Below are positions 34,803-44,647 of a stretch of DNA of 63,126 nucleotides, piece after piece. The translations under genes and the position numbers were made by a program. Origin of the DNA: Tepidibacter mesophilus. Its GTDB lineage: Bacteria; Bacillota; Clostridia; Peptostreptococcales; Peptostreptococcaceae. The notes beneath the pieces were generated by a model. It was not told where the DNA came from, did not search any database, and saw only the letters and a program-made list of their open reading frames with translations. The number at the start of each line of letters is the position of its first letter. Within the stretch, counting starts at the first letter, position 1. The stretch is from positions 1 to 63,126 of the forward strand of contig NZ_BDQY01000020.1 of NCBI RefSeq assembly GCF_002724055.1. Direction: 5' to 3'.

Positions 34803-36827
34803 TTATTTAAATTCTTTATCAACTAAACTTCTTACAAGTTCGTCACTAGCTATATAAGGTAGTGTTATATGATCTGTACCCTTATTGTTTTGGTTGTATT
34901 CAATACTTGTAGTTATAGAATTTTGATTTCTTGCCCATGATCTTCTTGCTACCCCACCCATAACATCCCATGGCATAGCAGCATTTAATATATCATCTAC
35001 TCTCTTACTTCCATCAAGTACCATTCCAAATCCACCATTTATAGATTTCCCAATACCAACTCCACCACCATTATGCAGTGCTATAAGGCTCATACCCCTT
35101 GCAGCATTTCCTGCAAAACAATGAGTTGCCATATCAGCCATTATATTACTTCCATCTTTTATATTTGAAGTCTCTCTAAATGGAGAATCTGTTCCAGATA
35201 CATCGTGATGATCTCTTCCAAGCATTACAGGTCCTATTTCACCATTTCTGACCATTTCATTGAACTTAAGCGCTATTTTAGTTCTTCCCATAGCATCTTG
35301 ATATAATATTCTTGCCTGTGTTCCAACTACTAACTTATTATCATGTGCATCTTTTATCCATATATAGTTGTCTCTATCTTGATATCTTCTATCTGGATCT
35401 ATACAATCCATAGCAGCCTTGTCAGTTTTTAATAAATCTTCTTCTTTACCACTTAAGCAAACCCATCTAAATGGTCCATATCCAAAGTCAAATAATTGAG
35501 GTCCTAATATGTCTTCTACATATGAAGGGAATATGAATCCATCTTTTTCATCTACTCCATTTTTAGATATTTCAACAGCTCCCGCATCATACACTGCCTT
35601 CATAAAGCTATTTCCATAATCAAAGAAATATGTTCCATTTTCGTGCAGCTTTTTAATAAGTTCAAAATGATGTTTTAAAGTTGAATCTACAAGTTCTATA
35701 AATTTACCCTTGTCTTTATCTAATAGTTCAGTTCTTTCTTCAAATGTAAGACCTTGAGGACAATATCCTCCATCATATACAGCATGGCATGATGTTTGGT
35801 CTGAGAGTAAATCTATTTTAACATCATTATCAACAGCATACTCTAAAAGATCTACTATATTTCCATGATATGCAATTGCACATTTTTCTTTTTTATCCAT
35901 ATATTCTTTAGCAACATCGAAAGCATCTTTAGCTGTTTTAACAACCTTGCTTACCCAGCCTTGTTCATATCTAGTTTCAATTCTTGAATAATCAACCTCA
36001 GCTATAATACCTACTCCATTAGCAATTTCAACAGCCTTCCCTTGTGCTCCACTCATTCCTCCAAGACCCGATGTTACGAATAATTTTCCTCTTAAATCAC
36101 TTTTTTCATCAAGTCCTAATATTAATCTTCCAGCATTTAATAAAGTAGAATAAGTTCCATGTACTATACCTTGAGGTCCAATATACATCCATCCTCCTGC
36201 TGTCATTTGTCCATAGTTAGCAACACCTAATGCCATTGCTCTGTGCCAATTTTGCTGGTCATCAAACATACCAATCATAAGAGCATTAGTAATTATAACT
36301 CTTGGAGCTTTAGGATTTGATCTAAAAAGACCTACAGGGTGTCCAGATTGAATAACAAGAGTTTGATCAACCGTAAGTTCTTCAAGATATTTCATTATAA
36401 GTTTATACTGCATCCAGTTTTGACAAACTTGTCCTGTTTCTCCATAAGTAACAAGTTCATAAGGATATAAAGCTATATCAAAATCTAAATTATTATCTAT
36501 CATTACCTGAAAGGCTTTACCTTCAATACACTTTCCTTTATATTCGTCTATAGATTTAGCCTTTATATTCCCATTTGGTCTAAATCTATACCCATATATT
36601 CTTCCCCTAGTTAAAAGCTCGTCTAAAAATTCAGGAGCTAATTTTTCATGTAAATTTTCCGGTATATAACGAAGAGCATTTTTTAAAGCAAGCTCAGTTT
36701 CTGCTTTGTTTAAAGTAAATTCTCTCTTCGGCGCCCTTCTTATATTAGGCATAAATTCAGGCACTTCATAAAGTACGTCATCAAGCTTTATCGTCATCCC
36801 ATTAAAAATATCAATATTAGATATCAT
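34803..36827 (-). CDS. hutU: Urocanate hydratase
   Basis: Adds water to urocanate to form imidazolonepropionate, with tightly bound NAD+. 674 residues, the long form common in Clostridia. SGHPVGLFRSNPKAPRVIIT, TAGGWMYIGPQGIVHGTY, LFVTSGLGGMSGAQGKA and LSDQTSCHAVYDGGYCPQG are hallmark stretches. First gene of the operon; AGGGGGAG precedes ATG. TATAAC near 36878 may be its -10. hutH, which makes its substrate, is about 10 kb away. Confidence 0.97.
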   Translation of the reverse strand: MISNIDIFNGMTIKLDDVLYEVPEFMPNIRRAPKREFTLNKAETELALKNALRYIPENLHEKLAPEFLDELLTRGRIYGYRFRPNGNIKAKSIDEYKGKCIEGKAFQVMIDNNLDFDIALYPYELVTYGETGQVCQNWMQYKLIMKYLEELTVDQTLVIQSGHPVGLFRSNPKAPRVIITNALMIGMFDDQQNWHRAMALGVANYGQMTAGGWMYIGPQGIVHGTYSTLLNAGRLILGLDEKSDLRGKLFVTSGLGGMSGAQGKAVEIANGVGIIAEVDYSRIETRYEQGWVSKVVKTAKDAFDVAKEYMDKKEKCAIAYHGNIVDLLEYAVDNDVKIDLLSDQTSCHAVYDGGYCPQGLTFEERTELLDKDKGKFIELVDSTLKHHFELIKKLHENGTYFFDYGNSFMKAVYDAGAVEISKNGVDEKDGFIFPSYVEDILGPQLFDFGYGPFRWVCLSGKEEDLLKTDKAAMDCIDPDRRYQDRDNYIWIKDAHDNKLVVGTQARILYQDAMGRTKIALKFNEMVRNGEIGPVMLGRDHHDVSGTDSPFRETSNIKDGSNIMADMATHCFAGNAARGMSLIALHNGGGVGIGKSINGGFGMVLDGSKRVDDILNAAMPWDVMGGVARRSWARNQNSITTSIEYNQNNKGTDHITLPYIASDELVRSLVDKEFK

Positions 36828-36972
36828 AAAAAACTCCCCCTTATAATTTTTTATACTTTAATCTAAAAATTCGCTTTATGTTATAGCATATCTCATGTCT
36901 CCAATAAGTTCATTATAAATATCTTCAAACTAAATTATATGAATTTATCGTCTATAAAACGTCTAATTTATC

Positions 36973-36999
36973 ACATGAACTATATTTTTCCATATAATA
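36973..36999 (+). promoter_or_regulatory. Possible sigma-K-like promoter of ugd
   Basis: AC (36973-36974), 16 bp, CATATAATA (36991-36999), 46 bp before the ATG. The same bases include TATAAT, so a sigma-A promoter cannot be excluded. Confidence 0.4.
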
Positions 37000-37045
37000 T
37001 TATTGTAATAGTCAAAAACTAAATTCGACCAAGAAGGTGATTTAA

Positions 37046-38353
37046 ATGAATATTTGTGTAATAGGTGCTGGTTACGTAGGTCTCATAACCTCTGTTTCAT
37101 TTGCTAAAATGGGAAACAATGTAATCTGTGTTGAAAAAAATATAGAAAAGGTTGATAGTTTAAATAATGCAATCCCAACTATATATGAAGAAGGTTTAGA
37201 TGATTTACTAATTGATTGCCTAGAAAATAAAGCTATAAGCTTTACAAATGAATTAGGTGACAGCGTTAAAAAATCTGACATTATATTCATAGCTGTGGGA
37301 ACTCCATCTCTTGACAACGGAGAAGTGGATATGAGTCAAGTATATGAATGTATAAATGAAATATCTAAATATATAAATAGATATAAAGTAATAGTAAATA
37401 AAAGTACAGTTCCTGTTGGTAGTCAAAATTATGTGAAAAATTTATTAACTAAAAATGGTGTACCTCGTGATAATTTTGATGTAATATCTAATCCTGAGTT
37501 TTTAAGAGAAGGAAAGGCTTTGTATGATTTCTTTTATGGAGATAAAATAGTAATAGGATATGAATCTCAAAAATCTAAAAATATAATGAACTTATTATAT
37601 AAACCATTCAATATACCAATTATATTTACAAATCCAGAAACTGCTGAGCTTATAAAGTATACCTCAAATGCCTTTTTATCTACTAAAATCTCATTTATAA
37701 ATGAGATTGCTAATTTATGTAACAAGGTAGGTGCTGATGTAGATACAGTAGCTCTAGCACTAGGTCTTGATAAAAGAATATCTCCAGAATTTCTAAAACC
37801 AGGAATAGGCTATGGTGGATCATGTTTTCCAAAGGATACTATTGGACTTATTTCAATAGGAGAAAAATATGACTGTCCATTTGAAATAGTTAAAAGTGCA
37901 GTTAGCGTAAACAATAAACAAAGAATTATTCCAGTTGATATATTACTTGAAGAATACGATGATATAAAAGATAAGACTATAACTCTCTTAGGACTTACAT
38001 TCAAAAGCGGAACAGATGATATAAGAGAATCTCCATCTTTATATATAATAGAAGAACTTTTAAAAAAAGGTGCCTCAATAAATGCATACGACCCTATGGT
38101 ATCAGATGAAATAAAAGAGATATATCCAAATATAAATTATTTTGATAATATTAAAGATTCTTTATTAGAATCAGAATGTATTATTATATGTACAGATTGG
38201 GAAGAATTTAAAGGTATAGATTTAGACTTTGTTAAAGATAATATGAAGGAAGCTTTTATAATAGATGGAAGAAATATGTTAAGCTTAGATGAAGCTAAAA
38301 AAAGAAATATAACGTATTACTCAATAGGAAAAGGACATACAAAAGGCTGTTGA
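37046..38353 (+). CDS. ugd: UDP-glucose 6-dehydrogenase
   Basis: Oxidizes UDP-glucose to UDP-glucuronate with two NAD+. 435 residues. N-terminal Rossmann VIGAGYVGLITS at 5-16, VNKSTVPVGS at 117-126, NPEFLREG at 149-156, catalytic Cys260 in GYGGSCFPKDT, and the C-terminal UDP-binding GLTFKSGTDDIRESPS. AGGTGAT precedes ATG. With the epimerase at 42006 it could supply UDP-GlcA and UDP-GalA for the spore surface. Convergent with cotSA. Confidence 0.96.
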   Translation: MNICVIGAGYVGLITSVSFAKMGNNVICVEKNIEKVDSLNNAIPTIYEEGLDDLLIDCLENKAISFTNELGDSVKKSDIIFIAVGTPSLDNGEVDMSQVYECINEISKYINRYKVIVNKSTVPVGSQNYVKNLLTKNGVPRDNFDVISNPEFLREGKALYDFFYGDKIVIGYESQKSKNIMNLLYKPFNIPIIFTNPETAELIKYTSNAFLSTKISFINEIANLCNKVGADVDTVALALGLDKRISPEFLKPGIGYGGSCFPKDTIGLISIGEKYDCPFEIVKSAVSVNNKQRIIPVDILLEEYDDIKDKTITLLGLTFKSGTDDIRESPSLYIIEELLKKGASINAYDPMVSDEIKEIYPNINYFDNIKDSLLESECIIICTDWEEFKGIDLDFVKDNMKEAFIIDGRNMLSLDEAKKRNITYYSIGKGHTKGC

Positions 38354-38368
38354 TTATCAACAGCCTTT
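38342..38368. terminator. Bidirectional terminator between ugd and cotSA
   Basis: AAAGGCTGTTGA, TTA centre, TCAACAGCCTTT, followed by a T-run on the plus strand. Confidence 0.85.
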
Positions 38369-38370
38369 TT

Positions 38371-39525
38371 TTATTTATATTTTTTTTGCACATAATCGAA
38401 TAGTTTCAATAATCTATTAGCAATTACATCCCAATTATGATTCTTTTCAACAAACTCTCTTCCAGCTCTACCCATCTCAATAGACTTTTCTTCATTTTCT
38501 ATTAAATATTTTATATACTTGCTAAATTCATCTGGATTTGTATAATCATCAATTGCAAATCCATTAACACCTTGATCTATTACTTCTGCATTTCCACCTC
38601 TGTTAGTAGTTATTATAGGAAGTGCACTTGCCATAGCTTCATAGTGTACTCTCGCAAGAGGTTCTTGCCATTGAGATGTACAAACGAATAAATCCCCCAT
38701 ATTGTAATATTTAGGTATTTCATCAGGAGTTAAAAATCCTGTAAATGCTATATTATCCTCAAGTTCTTGAGCCTCAATCTGAAGTTTTTTTACATAGTCA
38801 TCAGTAGCATTATTCCCATACCACTTACTTCCAACAAATATAAGTTTAGTATCTGGATAATCTTTTAGTACATTTTTCATAGCATTGATTAAAATATGAG
38901 GGCCCTTTTTCTTAGATAATCTTCCAACATATATAATAACCTTTGATTGGTACTTTACTCCATATTTTTTTCTCATATCCATTCTATCTTTTAAAACATC
39001 TTCACTCCAAAACGGCTTTATAAGATCTAAATCAACTGCCGAATAGACAGGGTTCATCTTTCCCTTAGCATTTGGATATAAACTTTCAACTCCATTAGCT
39101 ATAAATTCACTTACAGTACATATAAACTCCACTCTATCTATGCACTCCTTGGCTCTTTTAGAATCTATTTTTTTAGGTAAAAACATTTCATTATGAAGGC
39201 TTAAACTAAAAGGTGTCTTAGGTAAATCATTGCTAAGAACACGCACCCACTTAGGTCTATTAAACACATGTACAAGATCAAATTCATCGGTAAGATTTTC
39301 TTTTACATTGTTTACATACTCCGCTTTTGTTCTTCCATGAACTCTTATATGAGTTATGTTATCAATTTCTTCTCTATCTGGTAAATTAGTATTACTTACG
39401 CTAAATACAGTTATATCATGATGCTTGGATAGAATAGGAAGTAAATTAGTTATATATATTTGAATAGCTCCACTGAGTATAGGTGGTACTGGTAGTTTTT
39501 CCGTACACACAAATGCAATTTTCAT
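38371..39525 (-). CDS. cotSA: Spore coat glycosyltransferase CotSA-like (GT4)
   Basis: GT-B fold family 4 glycosyltransferase, 384 residues. N-terminal LPVPPILSGAIQIYI, SLHNEMFLP, and the C-terminal nucleotide-sugar site ARVHYEAMASALPIITTNRGG with the EAMA Glu. IIYVGRLSKKKGPHIL is the typical domain linker. CotSA in Bacillus is a coat-associated member of this family encoded next to cotS, as here. It is the last of three genes (two CotS-type upstream) with 13-14 bp gaps, so one operon. Confidence 0.88.
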   Translation of the reverse strand: MKIAFVCTEKLPVPPILSGAIQIYITNLLPILSKHHDITVFSVSNTNLPDREEIDNITHIRVHGRTKAEYVNNVKENLTDEFDLVHVFNRPKWVRVLSNDLPKTPFSLSLHNEMFLPKKIDSKRAKECIDRVEFICTVSEFIANGVESLYPNAKGKMNPVYSAVDLDLIKPFWSEDVLKDRMDMRKKYGVKYQSKVIIYVGRLSKKKGPHILINAMKNVLKDYPDTKLIFVGSKWYGNNATDDYVKKLQIEAQELEDNIAFTGFLTPDEIPKYYNMGDLFVCTSQWQEPLARVHYEAMASALPIITTNRGGNAEVIDQGVNGFAIDDYTNPDEFSKYIKYLIENEEKSIEMGRAGREFVEKNHNWDVIANRLLKLFDYVQKKYK

Positions 39526-39538
39526 AAATATCTCCTTC

Positions 39539-40531
39539 CTAGAAAAAATCTTTTAATAAACTCACCTTGCTAAGCTCTAATTTAGCTATTGATTCTATCT
39601 TATTAGCACCAACATTCTTATTTTTCTTATACAAGTTCTTGACATCCCCGAAAAACCAATGAGGATATAATAAATCTATCTTTAATAATTCTAACATTTC
39701 AGGAGATAGCTTGTTGTACTCTTCATAATATGATAAAGTTGTCTTTATTATATTTTCTTTCCATACTCCTCCCTTTTGCATCTTCTTACCTATTATTTTT
39801 CTAAGGTCTCTTATAACTAAATCATAAGTTACTCCATCAAGATCTATCACATAAGGACCATTATTTGAATAAATAACATTCCCAACCCCATAATCCTGAT
39901 GACATAAATTAAATTTATGAAGCTCATTGTCGCAAATATTAAAATAAGATGATTTTTCAATCATATCTATACTAATATCAGCAAGCTCTATTATAGAATC
40001 TATATTGTCAAAATATGCTTTATGAGATGCATTATTTAAATTATTAGAAGCCTCATCCTTCCATTTTAGCATTCTCTTTTTCATAGATTCATACTGATTT
40101 TTCCACTCTCCTATTTTTGATGATACTTTAGCTTCTTCAGGAGGTATATAACCTATAGAATCAATATGAAACTTAGCAAGAGCCTGCATTGCAATTCTAA
40201 AATCTTCAGCCTTTCCAAAGTTCAGATCTTTTGACTCTATCCATTCATATACTACAAATAACTGTTCGTTATATTCAGTCAAAGGCTCTCCATCATTGTT
40301 TAAATATATACTCGGAACATGTCCCCCTTTATTTCGTATATATACTTGTGCATTAACTGAGAATAAAGCTCTTTCCTTACTGTGTCTAAGTCTTTTAAGG
40401 CATACTGTTTTCCCATTATAGTCAAACTTCCAAATAGTCTTAAGTCCACTATTTTGAATTATTTTAAATTCATCTACTTCCATCCCATAAGTTAGTAAAA
40501 CATCCTTAGCTAGTTGATTTAAAATCGACAT
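39539..40531 (-). CDS. cotS: CotS-family spore coat protein (kinase-like fold)
   Basis: A 330-residue aminoglycoside-phosphotransferase-like protein. Catalytic-loop counterpart NLCHQDYGVGNVIY near 205-218 and DLDGVTYDLVIRDLRKI near 225-240 (DFG-like DLD). Lys in TVCLKRLRHSKER near 43. Such proteins are incorporated in the spore coat in Bacillus; kinase activity has been reported for related CotH but not assumed here. Paralogue of the next gene upstream. Confidence 0.85.
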   Translation of the reverse strand: MSILNQLAKDVLLTYGMEVDEFKIIQNSGLKTIWKFDYNGKTVCLKRLRHSKERALFSVNAQVYIRNKGGHVPSIYLNNDGEPLTEYNEQLFVVYEWIESKDLNFGKAEDFRIAMQALAKFHIDSIGYIPPEEAKVSSKIGEWKNQYESMKKRMLKWKDEASNNLNNASHKAYFDNIDSIIELADISIDMIEKSSYFNICDNELHKFNLCHQDYGVGNVIYSNNGPYVIDLDGVTYDLVIRDLRKIIGKKMQKGGVWKENIIKTTLSYYEEYNKLSPEMLELLKIDLLYPHWFFGDVKNLYKKNKNVGANKIESIAKLELSKVSLLKDFF

Positions 40532-40545
40532 ATATATTCCTCCCC

Positions 40546-41577
40546 TTACCTTGGAATAATCTCTTCAAAATTATTTATAATATGTTCTACTGATTTTTCA
40601 ATAGATATCATTTCCTTTAATCTCTTAACATACTTTTGCTCTGTCCAAGTCTTTTCTCTTTTTTCATAATATTTACTCATTATTCCTACAAATAAATGAG
40701 GGAATGTTAGTGTAGGTTTTAATAAATTCCATTGATAATCTTCAAGAGGATTTTGCTCATTGTACCACTTTACTATTTTCTTTGTGAGTTCCAATTCCCA
40801 TCCATCATTTTTTCTCTTCATTATCTTATTTAATATCTTTCTAATATCTCTAAGAGGTATATCAATAGTCAAAGAATCCGTATCTAATATATATAATTTC
40901 CCGGAGTTCTCCAATATACAGTTGCCAGCTGTAAAGTCTTGATGGCAAAGACCTCCATTTTCATCTATTTCTTTCACCCAATCACTGTAAGATTGCTGAT
41001 AAAATCCATCTATTGAACTCTTTATTCTTTCATAAAAATGAGTATATTCCTTAAGTATAATGTTCCCAAACTCGGAATGTTCCTCTTTATTAAGTTCCTC
41101 ATCATAGTATTTTTCTAATTTATTCATATCTTTTTCGTACTTCTCTATCCAAAGCCCAAGATGAGTTCTAACCTTATAATCTTCTCTAGGCTTAAATCCT
41201 CTAGATGCCTTATGAAATCTTGCAAGCTCGTGTATTATTCTTTTAACATTTTCATCACTTGAATAATCAAGAGTAGAGCCATCAATAGCTTCACTTAATA
41301 CAAAGCAAATATCATCCTTTATAACATAATCATCTCCTGATTTGGTCTTTATTATCTTAGGTATATAAACTCCATTACTATTCAAATGATTAACTGCATC
41401 TATAATAAAATCTAGTGTTTTATATGAAAAAGACTGCTTCTTAAGTATTTTATAACCCTTATCAGTATTAATCCACCAAACACCTTTCTTACCTTTATAA
41501 GATTCTAATTTTATTCCTTTAACAGCTATATCATATTCCTTCAAAACAGGAGTTATATCTTCACCTTTTGCTGGCAT
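40546..41577 (-). CDS. CotS-family spore coat protein, second copy
   Basis: A 343-residue kinase-fold protein related to its neighbour. GLCHQDFTAGNCIL near 215-228 and LDTDSLTIDIPLRDIRKILN near 233-252 preserve the catalytic His/Asp/Asn pattern. VWWINTDKGYKILKKQSFS carries the ATP-site Lys. GGAGGAGAG precedes ATG. First gene of the CotS-CotS-CotSA operon, following the hairpin at 41625. Confidence 0.85.
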   Translation of the reverse strand: MPAKGEDITPVLKEYDIAVKGIKLESYKGKKGVWWINTDKGYKILKKQSFSYKTLDFIIDAVNHLNSNGVYIPKIIKTKSGDDYVIKDDICFVLSEAIDGSTLDYSSDENVKRIIHELARFHKASRGFKPREDYKVRTHLGLWIEKYEKDMNKLEKYYDEELNKEEHSEFGNIILKEYTHFYERIKSSIDGFYQQSYSDWVKEIDENGGLCHQDFTAGNCILENSGKLYILDTDSLTIDIPLRDIRKILNKIMKRKNDGWELELTKKIVKWYNEQNPLEDYQWNLLKPTLTFPHLFVGIMSKYYEKREKTWTEQKYVKRLKEMISIEKSVEHIINNFEEIIPR

Positions 41578-41624
41578 ATTCTCTCCTCCTTCAATCTCAT
41601 AAATTTCTAACAGATAAAATTAAT

Positions 41625-41640
41625 GGGGGCTTTCGCCCCC
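41625..41640 (-). terminator. GC-rich hairpin between the 84-residue gene and the cotS operon
   Basis: GGGGGC, GAAA loop, GCCCCC on the minus strand. The following tract (ATTAATTTTAT) is only moderately U-rich, so it may act as a partial terminator or processing site. Confidence 0.6.
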
Positions 41641-41667
41641 TCCTTTTTATAAAGTTAAACTTAGTTT

Positions 41668-41922
41668 TTAAAAGTCAATTTCTTCTTCCTCTTCTTCAAA
41701 TTCTTCAAATTCCTCTTGGTTTGCCCAACTTATTTTAACAGAATAGGATCCTTCTACTTCATTATTTTCATATTTCACCTTGTATACTAATTCTTTATCA
41801 CCAGGAAGTACTACTTTTTCGCCTTCTATTTCAAGTATTTCTTTCATTAGTTTTGAATAATTTTCCTTCAAGAATGCATATAAATCTTGTTTGCTTCCTA
41901 TATATTTTTCTTGATATTTCAC
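41668..41922 (-). CDS. Small acidic protein, possibly amphi-Trp family
   Basis: 84 residues. KELVYKVKYENNEVEGSYSV followed by KISWAN resembles the C-terminal strand pattern of the small amphi-Trp domain family; the last 18 residues are almost all Glu/Asp. GTG start, 9 nt after GGAGGGGG. Upstream of the cotS operon on the same strand, separated by the hairpin at 41625. Family assignment is tentative and function unknown. Confidence 0.5.
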   Translation of the reverse strand: MKYQEKYIGSKQDLYAFLKENYSKLMKEILEIEGEKVVLPGDKELVYKVKYENNEVEGSYSVKISWANQEEFEEFEEEEEEIDF

Positions 41923-42005
41923 TTTATAATTCCCCCTCCGTATGATTATTTAAAGTTTGTAACCTAACTTCTCTATATTATATTCTGTATATAAAATTTT
42001 GTTAC

Positions 42006-42947
42006 TTATAATAAATAAAAATTTTTGATGTATTTTATTTGTTCATGTATACCTTTTTCTATATCAAATTCACATTTATATCCTAAAAACTTCCTTATCT
42101 TGCTTATATCAGAGTAAGTATCCTTTACATCTCCTTTTTCAAAATCCAAGTAATTTATATTAGCTTTTTTATCTATAAGTTTTTCTATTATTTTTACTAG
42201 ATCTATAAGCTTTATTGGACTTTGACTCCCAACATTAAATATATCTGATTTAATATCTGAATATGCAGCTTTTATATTGGCATCCACTATATCATCTACA
42301 TATGTGAAGTCCCTTCCCTGATTACCATCTCCATATATGCATATTGGTTTATCATTTAATATATTTTTTATAAATGTGCTAATAGCCATCTCTGGTCTTT
42401 GTCTTGGTCCATAAACTGTAAAATATCTAAGAGATATAACTGGTAATCCGTAATTTTTGCTATAAAGATCACATAAATTTTCTGCCGCAAGCTTAGTAAC
42501 TCCATATGGAGAGTAAGGCTTTGTTATTTGTGTTTCCTTCATAGGTACAGTATTTATATTTCCATACACCGAGGATGATGAAGCATAAACTATCTTTTTT
42601 ATATCAAATTCTTTAGATTCCTCTAAAAGTTTTTGAGTTGCAGATATGTTATTATATATATACTCTTCAAAATCATATCCCCAACTTCCTCTTACTCCAG
42701 GTTGACCTGCCTGATGAAATACATAATCTACATCTAAATACTTTTTTAAATCACAGATTACTAAATTTTCACTTACCAAAGTGAATTTATCATTTAAAAT
42801 CAAGTTTTTTAAATTAAATTCTTTTATATCTTTAGAATAATAATCAGTAAAAGAATCTATTCCTATAACCTCAAATCCTTCATCTAATAGTCTTTCACTT
42901 AAAGTGGAACCTATAAATCCTGCACATCCAGTTACAAGTGCTTTCAA
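42006..42947 (-). CDS. NAD-dependent nucleotide-sugar 4-epimerase
   Basis: Extended SDR, 313 residues. NAD-binding TGCAGFIGS at 6-14, catalytic Y148 and K152 (PYGVTK), Ser in YASSSSVYGN near 125, and GNQGRDFTYVDDIVDA. The FTDYYSKDIKEFNL segment is common in UDP-glucose or UDP-glucuronate 4-epimerases. With ugd nearby, UDP-GlcA to UDP-GalA is a reasonable guess, but UDP-Glc to UDP-Gal is not excluded. TTG start, 7 nt after GAGGGGG. A sigma-K-like promoter may precede it. Confidence 0.82.
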   Translation of the reverse strand: MKALVTGCAGFIGSTLSERLLDEGFEVIGIDSFTDYYSKDIKEFNLKNLILNDKFTLVSENLVICDLKKYLDVDYVFHQAGQPGVRGSWGYDFEEYIYNNISATQKLLEESKEFDIKKIVYASSSSVYGNINTVPMKETQITKPYSPYGVTKLAAENLCDLYSKNYGLPVISLRYFTVYGPRQRPEMAISTFIKNILNDKPICIYGDGNQGRDFTYVDDIVDANIKAAYSDIKSDIFNVGSQSPIKLIDLVKIIEKLIDKKANINYLDFEKGDVKDTYSDISKIRKFLGYKCEFDIEKGIHEQIKYIKNFYLL

Positions 42948-42980
42948 AATATCAACCCCCTCAAATTAAGCATTTAGTAT

Positions 42981-43009
42981 ACTTATATGATTTTAATTAA
43001 AGCTAAGTT
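42981..43009 (-). promoter_or_regulatory. Weak sigma-K-like promoter of the epimerase
   Basis: AACT (43006-43009), 16 bp, CATATAAGT (42981-42989) on the minus strand; one mismatch to CATAnnnTA. Confidence 0.35.
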
Positions 43010-43090
43010 CTAAAAAAAATATTGATTTTAATATCACATTTCTATCTCACCTTGAATAATATATATAAGTATAGAGAAGGAGGGGGTATT

Positions 43091-43657
43091 ATGGATAATA
43101 AGTATAAGAAAGATAAACGTGTAACAACTATTATCACTAATACAGTTTGCGGTAAAAAGACGCAATTATGTCAAAATACTATAAGCTTGGATATTGATGA
43201 TATTGTACTACCTACTCAAATTTTAGGTTCAGCTATTAGAAATGCTCATATTGAAGAGACTAAAATCGTTGATATATCAAATGATTTTATGTTAGTAAAC
43301 GTTATTGGAGAATTTGAAGTTCATGTTTGGTATGAAGAAAACGACAATACAAATGTAGTGAAAAGTTTCGAAAATTTCTCGCAAAATGTATCTATACCAG
43401 TGTTTGAAGGTGTAGATTACTACAGCAAAAAAATACTGTGTAAACTTTCTAAAAAACCAGTATCTCTAGGTGCAATGATTATAAATAAGAGTGGATGCCC
43501 TACTATTTCTGTAGAAGTAGAGTATGAGATTAAAATGGAAATCACAGGAGAAGCTCGTATTAACGTTTTATGTTATTTAGAAGAAAAAGAATGTGAACCT
43601 AATACTAGAAAATTAGATTTTTGCTTTGATGACGACGATGATGATCACGATGACTAA
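43091..43657 (+). CDS. cotE: CotE-like outer spore coat morphogenetic protein
   Basis: A 188-residue protein resembling CotE of Bacillus along its length: QNTISLDIDDIVLPTQILGS (near 28), VNVIGEFEVHVWYEENDNTN (the counterpart of the VEGSYDINIWY region), then EYEIKMEITGEARINVLCY. It ends in an acidic tail, FDDDDDDHDD, as CotE does. CotE directs assembly of the outer coat. ATG at 43091 follows GGAGGGGG by 5 nt; a longer frame upstream lacks a ribosome site. It lies beside the CotS/CotSA block. Confidence 0.8.
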   Translation: MDNKYKKDKRVTTIITNTVCGKKTQLCQNTISLDIDDIVLPTQILGSAIRNAHIEETKIVDISNDFMLVNVIGEFEVHVWYEENDNTNVVKSFENFSQNVSIPVFEGVDYYSKKILCKLSKKPVSLGAMIINKSGCPTISVEVEYEIKMEITGEARINVLCYLEEKECEPNTRKLDFCFDDDDDDHDD

Positions 43658-43663
43658 CCATTA

Positions 43664-43687
43664 AGAGCATGTAATATTACATGCTCT
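43664..43687. terminator. Bidirectional terminator
   Basis: Perfect palindrome AGAGCATGTAAT/ATTACATGCTCT just after cotE; the convergent gene ends inside it. Confidence 0.75.
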
Positions 43688-44627
43688 CTTTTATTCTTTC
43701 ACTACAAAAATAATTATTTTTATAATAGTAGTATAAATTTTCTATTTTACATTCTAGTCCACTTCTATTTTTAAGTAGTGCAAACTCAATTTTTCTAGGA
43801 TATTGATTCTTAAGTTCATGATATTTTCTTATTTTTTCAATATCAGTTCCATTTTTAAACTGTTCAGATATATTCTTAAACTGCAAATATGCAGCTACAT
43901 CTGCTATATCCTCTATATCATATATATCCTTAAAGCTATTATAGTTTGCCTGTTTAAAATATGAATCTCTGCTTTGAGATGACATACATATTATAGCTAT
44001 ACCTAGATTTTTTACCATATCCTTTAGCTGACTTAAATTACAATCATTTTTTTCTTTATCGGTAATTTTAGTATCTAAAGACCTAATAGCTTGTATATAG
44101 TCTATTATTACAATAGGCTTAGCTTTTTTTATTTTTATATGATTTTCTATTCTATCTTTTATCTGATTTATTGAAAATTTAAAATCACATTCAATAATAT
44201 CTATTCTTCGAGAAACTTCTTCTTTATATATATCAACTACTTTTTCTAACGCTTCTCTATCAATTTCATCATAACTTATATCGAGTGAATCTAATTTTTT
44301 ATATTTTCTAGGATTTAATAAAAATAGTTTTCTACATAAACTTATATCTGTAAGTTCTCTTTGCTTCATTTGATATGAAAAAAATAAAACCTCATGTCCT
44401 TGCCTACATATATTGTCTCCTATTTGATTTAAAAAGTCTGTCTTTCCAAAACTAGGCATAGCACCTATAACATAAAGTTGATTAGATATTCCCCCACCTA
44501 TTAATTTATCTATATTCTCAATTCCTGTTGAAACTTTAAATTTGCCTCTATATTCATTAGTATTATTCAAAATCTCATTTAAATAAGAATTTACATTTTC
44601 ATAATTATTTTTAAAACGTCTACCCAT
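43677..44627 (-). CDS. DnaB-type RecA-core ATPase without N-terminal domain
   Basis: A 316-residue protein matching only the C-terminal motor of DnaB helicases: VSTGIENIDKLIGGGI near 32-47, Walker A GAMPSFGKT at 55-63, LFFSYQMKQREL (H1a-like), Walker B VIIDYIQAI near 173-181, and IICMSSQSRDS. The N-terminal helicase domain is missing, so it is not the replicative helicase. Twenty bp downstream of the BTAD regulator, probably same operon. Role unknown; a signal-transduction or recombination ATPase is possible. Confidence 0.75.
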   Translation of the reverse strand: MGRRFKNNYENVNSYLNEILNNTNEYRGKFKVSTGIENIDKLIGGGISNQLYVIGAMPSFGKTDFLNQIGDNICRQGHEVLFFSYQMKQRELTDISLCRKLFLLNPRKYKKLDSLDISYDEIDREALEKVVDIYKEEVSRRIDIIECDFKFSINQIKDRIENHIKIKKAKPIVIIDYIQAIRSLDTKITDKEKNDCNLSQLKDMVKNLGIAIICMSSQSRDSYFKQANYNSFKDIYDIEDIADVAAYLQFKNISEQFKNGTDIEKIRKYHELKNQYPRKIEFALLKNRSGLECKIENLYYYYKNNYFCSERIKESM

Positions 44628-44647
44628 ATATCCCCCTTAAATACACT

